From assembly GCF_019226825.1 (NCBI RefSeq), contig NZ_CP076643.1:2852001-2916000 (forward strand): 64,000 bases of DNA. Reading direction: 5' to 3'. The notes beneath the pieces are model-generated. The model had not been told where the DNA came from. It worked only from the letters and a program-made list of their open reading frames with translations, and made no database searches. Below, in pieces: positions 16,260 through 24,327 of this stretch; the stretch's first letter is position 1; the number at the start of each line of letters is the position of its first letter. Position numbers and translations under genes: made by a program. The DNA comes from Vibrio ostreae (GTDB lineage Bacteria > Pseudomonadota > Gammaproteobacteria > Enterobacterales > Vibrionaceae).

Positions 16260-16438
16260 AGTCAGGCAGTACCAGGGTAAAGGGACTGCCTGACTTTCGG
16301 GCGGCAAACATAGGTTCTGGCGGCAAACATAGGTTGTTCAGGCCATATCAGGCGACTGGCCACCCGTCTTTGGGTGTCTTGGGCTTGAGCAGGGTGGCCA
16401 GCCTTAATCGTCACCTCACCGCCTGCCTGAGGCGGTGA
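16260..16438. repeat. Cluster of inverted and direct repeats between phosphatase gene and dps
   Basis: Three stems lie in a row: AGTCAGGCAGT/ACTGCCTGACT (16260-16295), CTGGCCACCC/GGGTGGCCAG (16356-16401) and TCACCGCCT/AGGCGGTGA (16416-16438). Between the first two is a direct repeat of GGCGGCAAACATAGGTT (about 16301 and 16320). No coding sequence is seen. The outer stems may be terminators of the convergent genes. Confidence 0.6.
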
Positions 16439-16465
16439 GTGGTGCCGGTGCGTTATCGGACGTGA

Positions 16466-16936
16466 TTACTGTAGCCAGGCGTTAAGCATCCAGAGTAGTT
16501 TTTCCTGCTCGCGGATATAGTCACTCATCAGTGCCGCTGTCCCTTCGTCTTCGTTTTCCGCCGCCAGCGCTAACACATGGCGTTGCTGGCTGATAAGGCT
16601 GGTAAAGCCTGCGACCAGACCCGTCATCGTGCTGACACCATCTGTCGCATTGGTGTGTTCACGAATATCACTCGCGGCCAGGTAGTCGCTGAAACTGTGC
16701 ATCGGCTGTGAGCCGAGGGTCAGTACCCGTTCTGCCAGTTCATCGATCTTGACCTGCAGGTCGCTGTAAATCTCTTCAAATTTAGCGTGCAGTTCAAAGA
16801 ACTCTTTACCCTTGATATTCCAGTGATAACCGCGGGTATTCATGTAGAACACCTGGTAGTTGGCCAGCAGGTGATTGAGCGCCTGCGCCAGTTGCTGACT
16901 TTGGGTGTTATTCAGGCCAATAAGAGTCGTCGTCAT
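16466..16936 (-). CDS. dps: Dps family ferritin-like DNA-protection protein
   Basis: A 156-residue Dps: forms a 12-mer that oxidises and stores iron and protects DNA in starvation or peroxide stress. Ferroxidase-site residues are visible in NTRGYHWNIKGKEFFELH and in HAKFEEIYSDLQVKIDELAER. GSQPMHSFSDYL and the C-terminal helix EQEKLLWMLNAWL also fit. It lacks a long Lys-rich N-terminal tail, so it may bind DNA weakly. Transcribed towards the phosphatase gene. Confidence 0.94.
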   Translation of the reverse strand: MTTTLIGLNNTQSQQLAQALNHLLANYQVFYMNTRGYHWNIKGKEFFELHAKFEEIYSDLQVKIDELAERVLTLGSQPMHSFSDYLAASDIREHTNATDGVSTMTGLVAGFTSLISQQRHVLALAAENEDEGTAALMSDYIREQEKLLWMLNAWLQ

Positions 16937-17161
16937 AACGCTTACCTCGTCTGGTTAAATGCATGGGATGTCTGTGACACCGTTGGAAAAAGAGTACCGC
17001 TCTGGTGGCGAAAAGAACAACCGGTTGTGTGCATCGTTGCAATAGGTACAGGCTATTGACTGAGTGCTCTTTTCATCACTTAACCGAGAAACAACACCAG
17101 ACTTACAATTGGCGGGTCATTCGTTTTATAGTGGTGGCTTAATTTATGAAGAGCATTGCGT

Positions 17162-18175
17162 ATGACCAAGCGAGTGATTTTTTTCGATTTATTGCGCTGC
17201 GTGGCCGCAGCGGCGGTAATCGCGATTCATGTTCTGGCGCCTTATCGCTTTGAACTGGGTGAGATTCCGTTTTCACAGTGGGCGACGGCAATCAGTGTCA
17301 ACGGCATGACCCGTTGGGCTGTTCCGGTGTTTATTTTGATCTCCGGTGCTTTGTTGCTGAGTGATGCCCGACCTTTTGACCTTAGTTATTATGTACGGCG
17401 TCGTTTAGGAAAAGTGCTGGTTCCGTTTTTGATCTGGTCGCTGTTCTATGCCTGGTTATCGGGCTGGAGTGCGACCGGTTTTGATGGCAGTACGGCCTGG
17501 GAGGTGTTGCAACACAGCCCGCAGCATGAAACCTACTACCATTTGGGCTTCTTCTATTATTTCATCCCGCTGTATCTGCTGATTCCATTGTTACAGTGGC
17601 TGGTGAAACGCGTTGATGATGTGGCCATTTATGCGCTGGTCGCGGTGTGGATGTTTACCTCAGTGCTGTTCCTGTATGGTTTCGATGGTGCATGGAGTAA
17701 TCAGTACTGGTTATACAGTGGCTATCTGCCACTCGGTTACCTGCTGTATAAAAAGCTGCCGATCAATCGCTATGTCGTACTGGGTGCTGTAGTGCTCGGT
17801 GTTGCGGCATTGTATATGACGGTGTCGACCGTGATTTCTGAAAGCCTGCACTATCAGGCTTATACGATTTGGCGCTGGTTCTCGTATAAAACCCTCAATA
17901 CCATACTCGCGGCCAGCATGATCTTTATTCTGTGCCGGGCTTATGCTGACCGGCTCTCCGCCGGAGCACAGCGCGTGGTGGGCTTTATCAGCCAGCACAG
18001 CCTGGGGATCTATCTGCTCCATCCGCTGTTTTTGTGGCCAATGAAGGCATTTGGTTGGCATCAGGGGCATCCGGGTTGGGTGATCCCGCTGTGGGTAGTG
18101 GTTGCCGGGGCCGCATCTCTAGCACTGAGCTGGTTGTTATCACGCAGTGCCAAGACCCGTTGGTTACTGCCCTGA
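17162..18175 (+). CDS. Acyltransferase 3 family membrane protein (WecH/OatA-like)
   Basis: A 337-residue integral membrane acyltransferase with about ten hydrophobic segments. The N-terminal signature FFDLLRCVAAAAVIAIHV contains the conserved His and Arg of the family, followed by FILISGALLL and RRRLGKVLVPFLIWS. Family members O-acetylate peptidoglycan, exopolysaccharide or enterobacterial common antigen; WecH is the closest guess. The ATG at 17162 has AAGAG 8 nt upstream; an upstream in-frame TTG has no site. It stands alone, with no glycan gene nearby, so the substrate cannot be inferred. Confidence 0.88.
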   Translation: MTKRVIFFDLLRCVAAAAVIAIHVLAPYRFELGEIPFSQWATAISVNGMTRWAVPVFILISGALLLSDARPFDLSYYVRRRLGKVLVPFLIWSLFYAWLSGWSATGFDGSTAWEVLQHSPQHETYYHLGFFYYFIPLYLLIPLLQWLVKRVDDVAIYALVAVWMFTSVLFLYGFDGAWSNQYWLYSGYLPLGYLLYKKLPINRYVVLGAVVLGVAALYMTVSTVISESLHYQAYTIWRWFSYKTLNTILAASMIFILCRAYADRLSAGAQRVVGFISQHSLGIYLLHPLFLWPMKAFGWHQGHPGWVIPLWVVVAGAASLALSWLLSRSAKTRWLLP

Positions 18176-18333
18176 ATGGTGGAATGTGACGACATTTTAC
18201 GCCTGGCGTCACATTTCCTTATCAGGAATGCAGATGAAGCTGGAAGTGCGGGTAAGCCCGCCTTATCTATAACTTAACGGGATTGTCAGCCGCAGCACGT
18301 CCTGCCGCTATCGATGGAGTAAGGGAGTTACTG

Positions 18334-18702
18334 ATGTCCGATGTTGAACAGGTTGTAGTACGTACGCGTAAACTTGAGGAGCTGTTGCGTCAGCAATACC
18401 ATGCTCATGGTGATGGGTTACATCAGTTGATCAGCAGTTGTGAAGAACGTTTGCCGCACGACGTGATTGTCAAATTACGTTATGTTGCCACGGTGGAGGA
18501 CAAAGCCGATGGCGAGGCTGGGTTTCAGTTGCAAGATCGCAAAGCATTTCTTGCGGTATGTCGCGAGTGTGAAAAAGAACTGACTCCGCGCAGCGGGCGT
18601 TTTATCTGGCGCGTGGCATTGATGCTGATGATGCTGATGACTCTGGCCGCGTTGGTGGTGTATTACATCCACTGGGAGGAGCTGTTACAGCATTTGCGCT
18701 GA
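18334..18702 (+). CDS. DUF4145-like, C-terminally membrane-anchored protein
   Basis: A 122-residue protein. A soluble helical part (RTRKLEELLRQQYHAHGDGLHQLISSCEERLP, then KLRYVATVEDKAD) resembles DUF4145. It is followed by one C-terminal membrane segment (RVALMLMMLMTLAALVVYYI) and a short tail. The ATG at 18334 has a good AAGGGAG site; the open frame upstream of it lacks a start. Function unknown. The motif KLRYVATVEDK resembles the LRxIATIRNKxVH stretch in relatives, here with the catalytic-looking Arg/His lost. Confidence 0.7.
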   Translation: MSDVEQVVVRTRKLEELLRQQYHAHGDGLHQLISSCEERLPHDVIVKLRYVATVEDKADGEAGFQLQDRKAFLAVCRECEKELTPRSGRFIWRVALMLMMLMTLAALVVYYIHWEELLQHLR

Positions 18703-18754
18703 ACGCTTATCCGCTATATTGCTTTTTGCAATCAAACGGCTTGTTTTTACAATG

Positions 18755-18780
18755 AAAAAGGACGCGCAAGCGTCCTTTTT
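18755..18780. terminator. Bidirectional terminator
   Basis: AAAAAGGACGC, GCAA loop, GCGTCCTTTTT. It serves the DUF4145-like gene on the plus strand and the microprotein gene on the minus strand. Confidence 0.88.
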
Positions 18781-18796
18781 GTTTCTGTTCAGATGA

Positions 18797-18877
18797 TCAG
18801 TACATCATCGGCAGTGTCATCAAACCAATGATTACTGCGATCATTACTAATCCCTGTTTTTGAGATGAAGAAATCAT
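18797..18877 (-). CDS. 26-residue hydrophobic microprotein
   Basis: A very short gene. AAAGGAG lies 7 nt before the ATG at 18877, then comes a 26-codon ORF ending at TGA. The product begins MISSSQKQGL and continues as one hydrophobic segment (VMIAVIIGLMTLPMMY), which would span or insert in the inner membrane. A strong terminator follows 17 bp after the stop. Ribosome site, hydrophobic periodicity and terminator together argue for a real gene. Function unknown. A DNA region with no other gene lies upstream. Confidence 0.6.
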   Translation of the reverse strand: MISSSQKQGLVMIAVIIGLMTLPMMY

Positions 18878-18889
18878 AACACTGCTCCT

Positions 18890-19640
18890 TTCGCCGTTGT
18901 CTCATCTTGTGTAATCAGAATAACACTAGTTTGTCGGCTTGATCAATACCATTTGTTTAAACATCTTAAAATTACCAATCTTGTTCGCAAATACTGCCCA
19001 TAAATGGTGAGTTTTATGTGTTGTTTTGGTGCGTTCATCAATTAATCGATGTGGGTGTTGGTTGTGCAAATTTTTATTTAAATATATGTTTTTATTGGTT
19101 TTAATATTTCATTGATATGGGTGTTAATATGACTTTGTCATGTTTTTGCTGGCTAGTGGTGTGGTGCTTGTAAAATTTTAGCTAATTATCATTTTATAAG
19201 AATAATATTTTATCTGATGAGAGTTAATCTCATTTGATTCTGGTTTGTCCAGTGATTTGTCGTCATCAAGTTGGTGAACTGATAAAAAAGTTAGCCTGGT
19301 TTGGTGTAACAGCTTTTAATCTTATTTTTTAATATAACTCATTGTTTTTTATTTTAATGTTTGTTTATTTTTTCTTTATATCTATGAGTATTTGGCAGTT
19401 ATTGGTTTTATTTCGAGGTTTAAAACAATGTTTTTATTATCTGGAGGTGGCTGGCTCGGTTTTCTCGCGCTTGTTGAGCGATAACTAGACAGCGCCCCGT
19501 GAGTGGTTGAGTAACCCTGCTGGCAGCGTGATGTGAATCGCTATCAAGATCGAACTTTTGTGGTTCGCTTCTGGACATCAACTCTGACATGCCTACACTT
19601 GGCGGCAGAATGAAAATCAGGTCTGGCATGCAGCGTCAGG
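18890..19640. other. AT-rich intergenic region without a recognisable gene
   Basis: About 750 bp of clearly more AT-rich sequence than the neighbours, with long T runs. No ORF with a plausible ribosome site is seen. It may hold promoters for the microprotein (minus) and the YhhN-like gene (plus), or H-NS binding DNA. Confidence 0.5.
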
Positions 19641-19678
19641 AGGCTGGGTGTTAACGGGGGGTTATTCGTATTTCTGCA

Positions 19679-20257
19679 TTGGAAAACAACAAATTAAAGC
19701 ATGCTTTACTGCTGAGAATGCTAAGTCTGACCTTGCTGTTATTGATTACTCTCGAGCAGTATTCAGGGTTGAATACGCCTCTGGCCTGGGTCGTGACCGG
19801 TTTGGCTGCGGCTGTGGCGGCCGATGGTTTGCGTCTGATGGCAGCGAAACCACGAGCCAGCTTTATTGCTTTTCTTCTCGCTCAGCTGTGCTACAGCGCA
19901 GCTTTCTGGGTGCAGAATAGCGCAGCAATGGTGTGGTGGCTGCCTGCGTTGCTGATCGCGGCAGCGATTGTCGGATTCTTTCTTGTTCTGCCGCAACTGG
20001 AGCGACGAATTGTGCCGGTCAGTCTGATGGGGCTGACGTTACTGCAGCTGATCTGGGCGGGCGGACAAATCTGGCTGACTACACATACTTTAGCCTCCCT
20101 GGTCGGGGTGTTAGCCAGTCTGACCATGGCGGCTTCTGCCGTGCTACTGGCCATTAATACCTATCGCCGGATGTTGCCCGGCGGCCAGCCTCTGGTTTCG
20201 CTGACCTGCCTGCTGTCCCAGGCGCTGATTGTCGTCTCTGTGCTGCTGTTGCCCTGA
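19679..20257 (+). CDS. Lysoplasmalogenase-like membrane protein (YhhN family)
   Basis: A 192-residue protein made almost entirely of membrane helices (about seven). The pattern fits the YhhN/TMEM86 family: a basic N-terminus, AADGLRLM after helix 2, FLLAQLCYSAAFW in the middle, and AVLLAINTYRRMLPGG followed by a SQALIVVS helix near the C-terminus. Relatives hydrolyse lysoplasmalogen in animals; the bacterial role is unknown. Start is uncertain. TTG at 19679 is in frame but has no ribosome site. AGGAGG at about 19638 precedes a GTG at 19648 in another frame, so a leader ORF or an upstream frameshift is possible. Confidence 0.65.
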   Translation: MENNKLKHALLLRMLSLTLLLLITLEQYSGLNTPLAWVVTGLAAAVAADGLRLMAAKPRASFIAFLLAQLCYSAAFWVQNSAAMVWWLPALLIAAAIVGFFLVLPQLERRIVPVSLMGLTLLQLIWAGGQIWLTTHTLASLVGVLASLTMAASAVLLAINTYRRMLPGGQPLVSLTCLLSQALIVVSVLLLP

Positions 20258-20326
20258 GCCAAATCAAAGTAATCTCTCGCCGGGCGAGTTAAAGTTAAGG
20301 CTTTACTGATGACGATGAGAGACACC

Positions 20327-20563
20327 ATGAGTACAGAGATTCACGCCCATAAAGTGCTGGAGTTAATCAAACAGCAGCCAATGACCGAACCGGAATTGCG
20401 TGCCGCGGCGTTACGCGCATTTGGCGCCCAGGCTCAGTTTCGAACCTGTAAACGCAGTGGTTTTGATCTCGACAGCTTACTGTTCTTTTTTCAGCAGCAG
20501 CAAAAAGTGTTGGTGACCGATGGAGTGTGGTATTTCAACCCGGCGCGTATTTGTCAGCATTAA
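20327..20563 (+). CDS. yecH: YecH family metal-binding-like protein (DUF2492)
   Basis: A 78-residue protein matching YecH from memory: HAHKVLELI at the start, FGAQAQFRTCKRSGFDLDSLLFFF in the middle. A His/Cys set (HAH and TC) is thought to bind metal. The ATG at 20327 matches the known length; an in-frame ATG at 20309 is less likely. Function unknown. It follows the YhhN-like gene by about 70 bp on the same strand. Confidence 0.85.
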   Translation: MSTEIHAHKVLELIKQQPMTEPELRAAALRAFGAQAQFRTCKRSGFDLDSLLFFFQQQQKVLVTDGVWYFNPARICQH

Positions 20564-20655
20564 TCCTGGTTCGGGATTAGATTGACCCCGATATGCATCG
20601 AAATCGATAAGCGGCGCTGATATACTGCGCAAAATTTTCGATTGATTGAGGTGTT

Positions 20656-21243
20656 ATGGAAATTCTATCGGCTGCAACCATGCTGTTTTTGATCATGGAT
20701 CCGCTGGGCAATTTACCCGTTGTTTTGTCTATTCTTAAACACCTCGACCCCAAACGCCGCCGCATTGTATTGATTCGTGAATTGCTGTTTGCGTTGGTGA
20801 TTCTGATGCTGTTCCTGTTTGCCGGCAAATCCATCCTCACTTTTCTGCATGTCGAACCGGAAACGCTGAGTATTTCCGGTGGCGTGATCCTGTTTATCAT
20901 TGCGATAAAAATGATTTTTCCCAGCGCGGGCAGTATTACCGGCCTGGCTGCCGGGGAAGAGCCGTTCATTGTTCCTATGGCAATCCCTATGATTGCTGGT
21001 CCGTCGGTGATTGCGGCGCTGCTGCTGCTGTCGACTCAGTATCCGCATCAGTTGATGGAGCTGTCTGCCGCGGTGCTGATTGCCTGGTCCGGGACGTTTC
21101 TGGTCCTGATGTTCTACGGATTCTTCCACCGGGTATTGGGCGAGCGCGGCCTCAAAGCGGTGGAACGCCTGATGGGGTTACTGCTGGTGATGGTGTCGAC
21201 TCAGATGTTCCTCAACGGCATCAAAAGCTACATGGAAATGTAA
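20656..21243 (+). CDS. yhgN: MarC/YhgN family membrane protein
   Basis: A 195-residue integral membrane protein with six hydrophobic helices. MarC-family signatures are MDPLGNLPVVLSIL near residue 16 and PMAIPMIAGPSVIA near residue 110. YhgN was once called an antibiotic-resistance or NAAT transporter, but its substrate is unknown. It ends in a strong terminator and is convergent with the DUF1145 gene. Confidence 0.92.
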   Translation: MEILSAATMLFLIMDPLGNLPVVLSILKHLDPKRRRIVLIRELLFALVILMLFLFAGKSILTFLHVEPETLSISGGVILFIIAIKMIFPSAGSITGLAAGEEPFIVPMAIPMIAGPSVIAALLLLSTQYPHQLMELSAAVLIAWSGTFLVLMFYGFFHRVLGERGLKAVERLMGLLLVMVSTQMFLNGIKSYMEM

Positions 21244-21246
21244 GCA

Positions 21247-21276
21247 TAAAAAAACCGCCTGACGGCGGTTTTTTTA
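21247..21276. terminator. Bidirectional terminator between yhgN and yhhL-like gene
   Basis: AAAAAACCGCC/GGCGGTTTTTTT hairpin between two convergent genes. Confidence 0.9.
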
Positions 21277-21540
21277 CATCATGTGTTTGCGGCGAATATC
21301 GAGCAGGGCGAAAATGCCAAACACCAGGATTGACCATTTTTCTCCGCGGCTCATGTTGATCTTGTCGCCGAAGGCTCCGATAAAGATCAGCGCTTGCAGG
21401 CCATGCATCATCAGCAGGAAAGCCGCCATGATGTACAGGGCAATGGCAGCTTTGCCCGGAAACGGCATCACGATGTTGATCAGCAGAATCAGCCAGACAA
21501 AGCCGATGGCCATTTTGGCCAGCGTCAGTAAGATTTTCAT
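21274..21540 (-). CDS. yhhL: DUF1145 family membrane protein (YhhL-like)
   Basis: An 88-residue protein with three membrane segments (FVWLILLINIVMPF, ALYIMAAFLLMMHG, WSILVFGIFALLDI), fitting DUF1145/YhhL. Its start overlaps the stop of rsmD by 4 nt, the same pairing as yhhL and rsmD (yhhF) in E. coli. Function unknown. Confidence 0.85.
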   Translation of the reverse strand: MKILLTLAKMAIGFVWLILLINIVMPFPGKAAIALYIMAAFLLMMHGLQALIFIGAFGDKINMSRGEKWSILVFGIFALLDIRRKHMM

Positions 21541-22136
21541 GCACTCGTCCTTTCAAACAGGCGGTAGCAGACCTGGCCGGCGGTTTTTTCCCGGTACAGT
21601 TCCCAGTTGGGCGGCAGATCCGCCATCGCTAACTCTTTTTCACACTCAATATAAATCATCGCGTTGTCGGCAAGCCATCCATTTTGCTCCAGTAATGCCA
21701 CGCTTTCTTGTAACAAACCTTGACGGAACGGCGGATCGATAAACACCACATCATAGGCCTGGCCGCTCTGACGCAAAAAGGCCAGTGAGTCGGTGTGAAT
21801 CGCTTCAATGTTGGTCGCTTTCAGGCTGGCGATGTTGGTTTTGAGCTGGCTAAACGCCTGGCTATTCATCTCCAGCATGGTGACTTTGTCGGCCTGACGT
21901 GAGGCAGATTCAAACCCCAGTCCGCCCGAACCGGCAAACAGGTCGAGACATTTGGCATGAGGGATGTCCTGAGCCAGCCAGTTAAACAGGGTTTCTTTGA
22001 CCCTGTCTGTGGTCGGGCGCAGGCCTTCGGCGTCATGGACCGGAAGTTTTCTCCCGCGCCACAGACCGCTGATGATTCGCACTTGACCACTTGGGGCCTG
22101 TTTTTGTGATGGGTTTTGCTGACGACGTCTTGGCAT
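21537..22136 (-). CDS. rsmD: 16S rRNA (guanine(966)-N2)-methyltransferase
   Basis: Methylates G966 of 16S rRNA in the assembled small subunit using SAM. The protein has 199 residues. N-terminal PSGQVRIISGLWRGRKLPV is followed by LRPTTDRVKETLFNWL, the SAM-binding CLDLFAGSGGLGFE, and the catalytic FIDPPFRQG (NPPF-type). It is divergent from ftsY across 265 bp, as in E. coli. Confidence 0.95.
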   Translation of the reverse strand: MPRRRQQNPSQKQAPSGQVRIISGLWRGRKLPVHDAEGLRPTTDRVKETLFNWLAQDIPHAKCLDLFAGSGGLGFESASRQADKVTMLEMNSQAFSQLKTNIASLKATNIEAIHTDSLAFLRQSGQAYDVVFIDPPFRQGLLQESVALLEQNGWLADNAMIYIECEKELAMADLPPNWELYREKTAGQVCYRLFERTSA

Positions 22137-22310
22137 AGATTTTTTGACCGCGAATTAAGTGTTACTATAGCCAGTCTGTATGCGTTTTTACTGGCATCAC
22201 AGAGGATTGGCTCTCAGAATCAGGGCAAAGTGTAGCAAGCAAGCGTAAAAGTTTTCACTGCTTTGTCACTTTTCTTTGCCGAAAAGAGCAAATTAGTAGT
22301 CTCAGCTCAG

Positions 22311-22370
22311 TATACCCAAGTGACCTTGCCTGGCCTGGCGCACAGGTGGTGCGTGAGATGACTTAGGTAT
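22311..22370. repeat. Imperfect inverted repeat upstream of ftsY
   Basis: TATACCCAAGTGA at 22311-22323 is mirrored, imperfectly, by ATGACTTAGGTAT at 22358-22370 around a GC-rich centre. It looks like a small dispersed Vibrio-type palindrome. Copy number elsewhere cannot be judged from this window. Confidence 0.45.
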
Positions 22371-22401
22371 GATTTGTTAAATAAATCCAGGATAACCCCA
22401 G

Positions 22402-23589
22402 ATGACGGAAAAGAAGAAGCGTGGCTTACTGTCATGGCTTGGCTTTGGTGATGAAGAACCAGGGCAGAAACCAGCAACCGAAAACGAACTTGAGCAGCAA
22501 CCCGATGTAGAGCCATCCCAGCCGGAGGTTGAAGAGCCACAGGCTACGCGAGCAGAAGCAGAAGCAGAAGAGACATCTGAGCTGCCGGCTGAGCAAGAGA
22601 TTGAACCTGAGATTGAGCCTGAACCTGAGATTGTACAACCGGCTGTGGTTGAACAAGAAAAGCCGACCGAAAGCTTTTTCGCCCGCCTGAAACGCAGTCT
22701 GAGCCGCACCAAAGCCAACATAGGTGCAGGTTTCTTCGGCCTGTTTAAAGGCAAGAAGATTGACGACGATCTGTTTGAAGAGCTGGAAGAGCAACTGCTG
22801 GTGGCCGATGTCGGTATGGACACCACCTTGAAGATCATCCAGAACCTGACCGAGAAATCGACCCGTCAGCAGCTGCGTGATGGTGAAGCCCTGTACGGAC
22901 TGCTGAAAGAAGAGATGGGTGAAATCCTGTCTCAGGTTGAGCAGCCGCTGCAAGTCGACAGTTCAAAAACGCCGTACGTGATCCTGATGGTCGGTGTAAA
23001 TGGCGTGGGTAAAACCACCACCATTGGTAAGCTGGCCAAACAGTTTCAGTCAGAAGGCAAGAAAGTCATGCTGGCTGCCGGCGATACTTTCCGCGCTGCT
23101 GCGGTTGAGCAGCTGCAGGTCTGGGGTCAGCGTAACAATGTGCCGGTGATTGCGCAGCATACGGGTGCCGACAGTGCGTCGGTTATCTACGATGCGATTG
23201 AAGCGGCCAAAGCGCGCGGTGTTGATGTGGTGATTGCTGATACGGCCGGGCGTCTGCAGAACAAAGCCAATCTGATGGAAGAGCTGCGTAAGATTGTCCG
23301 CGTGATGAAGAAGATTGATGAGTCGGCACCGCATGAAATCATGCTGACGCTGGATGCTGGTACCGGCCAGAACGCGATCAGCCAGGCCAAACTGTTCAGT
23401 GACGTGGCACCATTGACCGGGATTACTCTGACCAAACTGGATGGCACAGCGAAAGGTGGTGTGATCTTTGCGCTTGCGGATCAGTTCCAGATCCCGATCC
23501 GCTACATTGGTGTGGGCGAGGGCATCGACGATTTACGTCCGTTTGCCAGCCAGGAATTTATTGACGCGCTGTTCAGCCGCGAAGAGTAA
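22402..23589 (+). CDS. ftsY: Signal recognition particle receptor
   Basis: A 395-residue SRP receptor GTPase that docks SRP-ribosome complexes at the SecYEG translocon. An acidic, low-complexity A region (residues about 15-90, Glu/Pro-rich repeats) is followed by the N domain (FFARLKRSLSRTKANIGAG) and the G domain: GVNGVGKTTTIGKL (G1), DTFRAAAVEQL, DTAGRLQNK (G3), TKLDGTAKGG (G4). It is the first gene of the ftsYEX-rpoH cluster, with 63 bp to ftsE. Confidence 0.97.
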   Translation: MTEKKKRGLLSWLGFGDEEPGQKPATENELEQQPDVEPSQPEVEEPQATRAEAEAEETSELPAEQEIEPEIEPEPEIVQPAVVEQEKPTESFFARLKRSLSRTKANIGAGFFGLFKGKKIDDDLFEELEEQLLVADVGMDTTLKIIQNLTEKSTRQQLRDGEALYGLLKEEMGEILSQVEQPLQVDSSKTPYVILMVGVNGVGKTTTIGKLAKQFQSEGKKVMLAAGDTFRAAAVEQLQVWGQRNNVPVIAQHTGADSASVIYDAIEAAKARGVDVVIADTAGRLQNKANLMEELRKIVRVMKKIDESAPHEIMLTLDAGTGQNAISQAKLFSDVAPLTGITLTKLDGTAKGGVIFALADQFQIPIRYIGVGEGIDDLRPFASQEFIDALFSREE

Positions 23590-23652
23590 ACCGAATGGAG
23601 CGTAGCGCCCGTGTTACTGGCACTGCGCTCTGTATTCACAGGGGAAGGATGC

Positions 23653-24327
23653 GTGATTAAGTTTCAACAAGTAAGTAAAGCCTACCGTGGCGGACGTCAG
23701 GCGCTGCAGAAAGTCGATTTTCATTTGCGCCGGGGCGAAATGGCCTTTCTCGGTGGACATTCCGGAGCGGGGAAAAGCACGCTGCTCAAGCTGATTTGTG
23801 CGATTGAGCGGCCGAATGACGGCAAAATCAGTTTCAACGGGCACGATATTACCCGTATTCCCAGCAAAGACATTCCTTTCCTGCGCCGCAATATCGGTAT
23901 TGTGTTTCAGGAGCATCGTTTGCTGATGGATCGCAGCGTGTATGAAAACGTGGCGCTGCCGATGCGGATAGAATCGATCGCGGAAAGTGAGATTAAACGC
24001 CGGGTTAATGCGGCGCTGGATAAAACCGGCCTGCTGGATAAAGCTCGCAGCCTGCCGACTCAGCTGTCCGGTGGTGAACAGCAGCGGGTGGGCATTGCCC
24101 GAGCGGTGGTTAACCGTCCGACCTTACTGCTGGCTGATGAGCCAACCGGTAACCTGGATCCGGAGCTATCCAACCTTATCCTGCGTCTGTTCGAAGAGTT
24201 CAACCGCGCCGGAGTGACGATTCTGCTGGCGACGCACGATATTAATCTGGTCAATTCCCGGCCTCAGTATCGTCATCTGGAGCTTAACCAGGGCTTTTTG
24301 AGCGAGGTAGAAGATTATGGCCATTAA
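23653..24327 (+). CDS. ftsE: Cell division ATP-binding protein FtsE
   Basis: ATPase of the FtsEX complex, which activates cell-wall amidases through EnvC at the septum. The protein has 224 residues with Walker [11 protein letters not shown]-loop (FQEHRLLMD), ABC signature [10 protein letters not shown], Walker B LLADEPTG and the H-loop THDIN. I chose the GTG at 23653, which has GGAAGGA upstream and gives the canonical [11 protein letters not shown] start. The open frame 42 nt further up is not conserved. It overlaps ftsX by 11 bp. Confidence 0.95.
   Translation: MIKFQQVSKAYRGGRQALQKVDFHLRRGEMAFLGGHSGAGKSTLLKLICAIERPNDGKISFNGHDITRIPSKDIPFLRRNIGIVFQEHRLLMDRSVYENVALPMRIESIAESEIKRRVNAALDKTGLLDKARSLPTQLSGGEQQRVGIARAVVNRPTLLLADEPTGNLDPELSNLILRLFEEFNRAGVTILLATHDINLVNSRPQYRHLELNQGFLSEVEDYGH

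Noticed and set aside
16260-16438. Integron attC site
   Set aside because: The core sites of attC are not seen and there is no integrase or cassette structure.
19420-19629. A 69-codon minus-strand frame in the AT-rich gap
   Set aside because: No ribosome site, no similarity I recognise and no coding-like composition.
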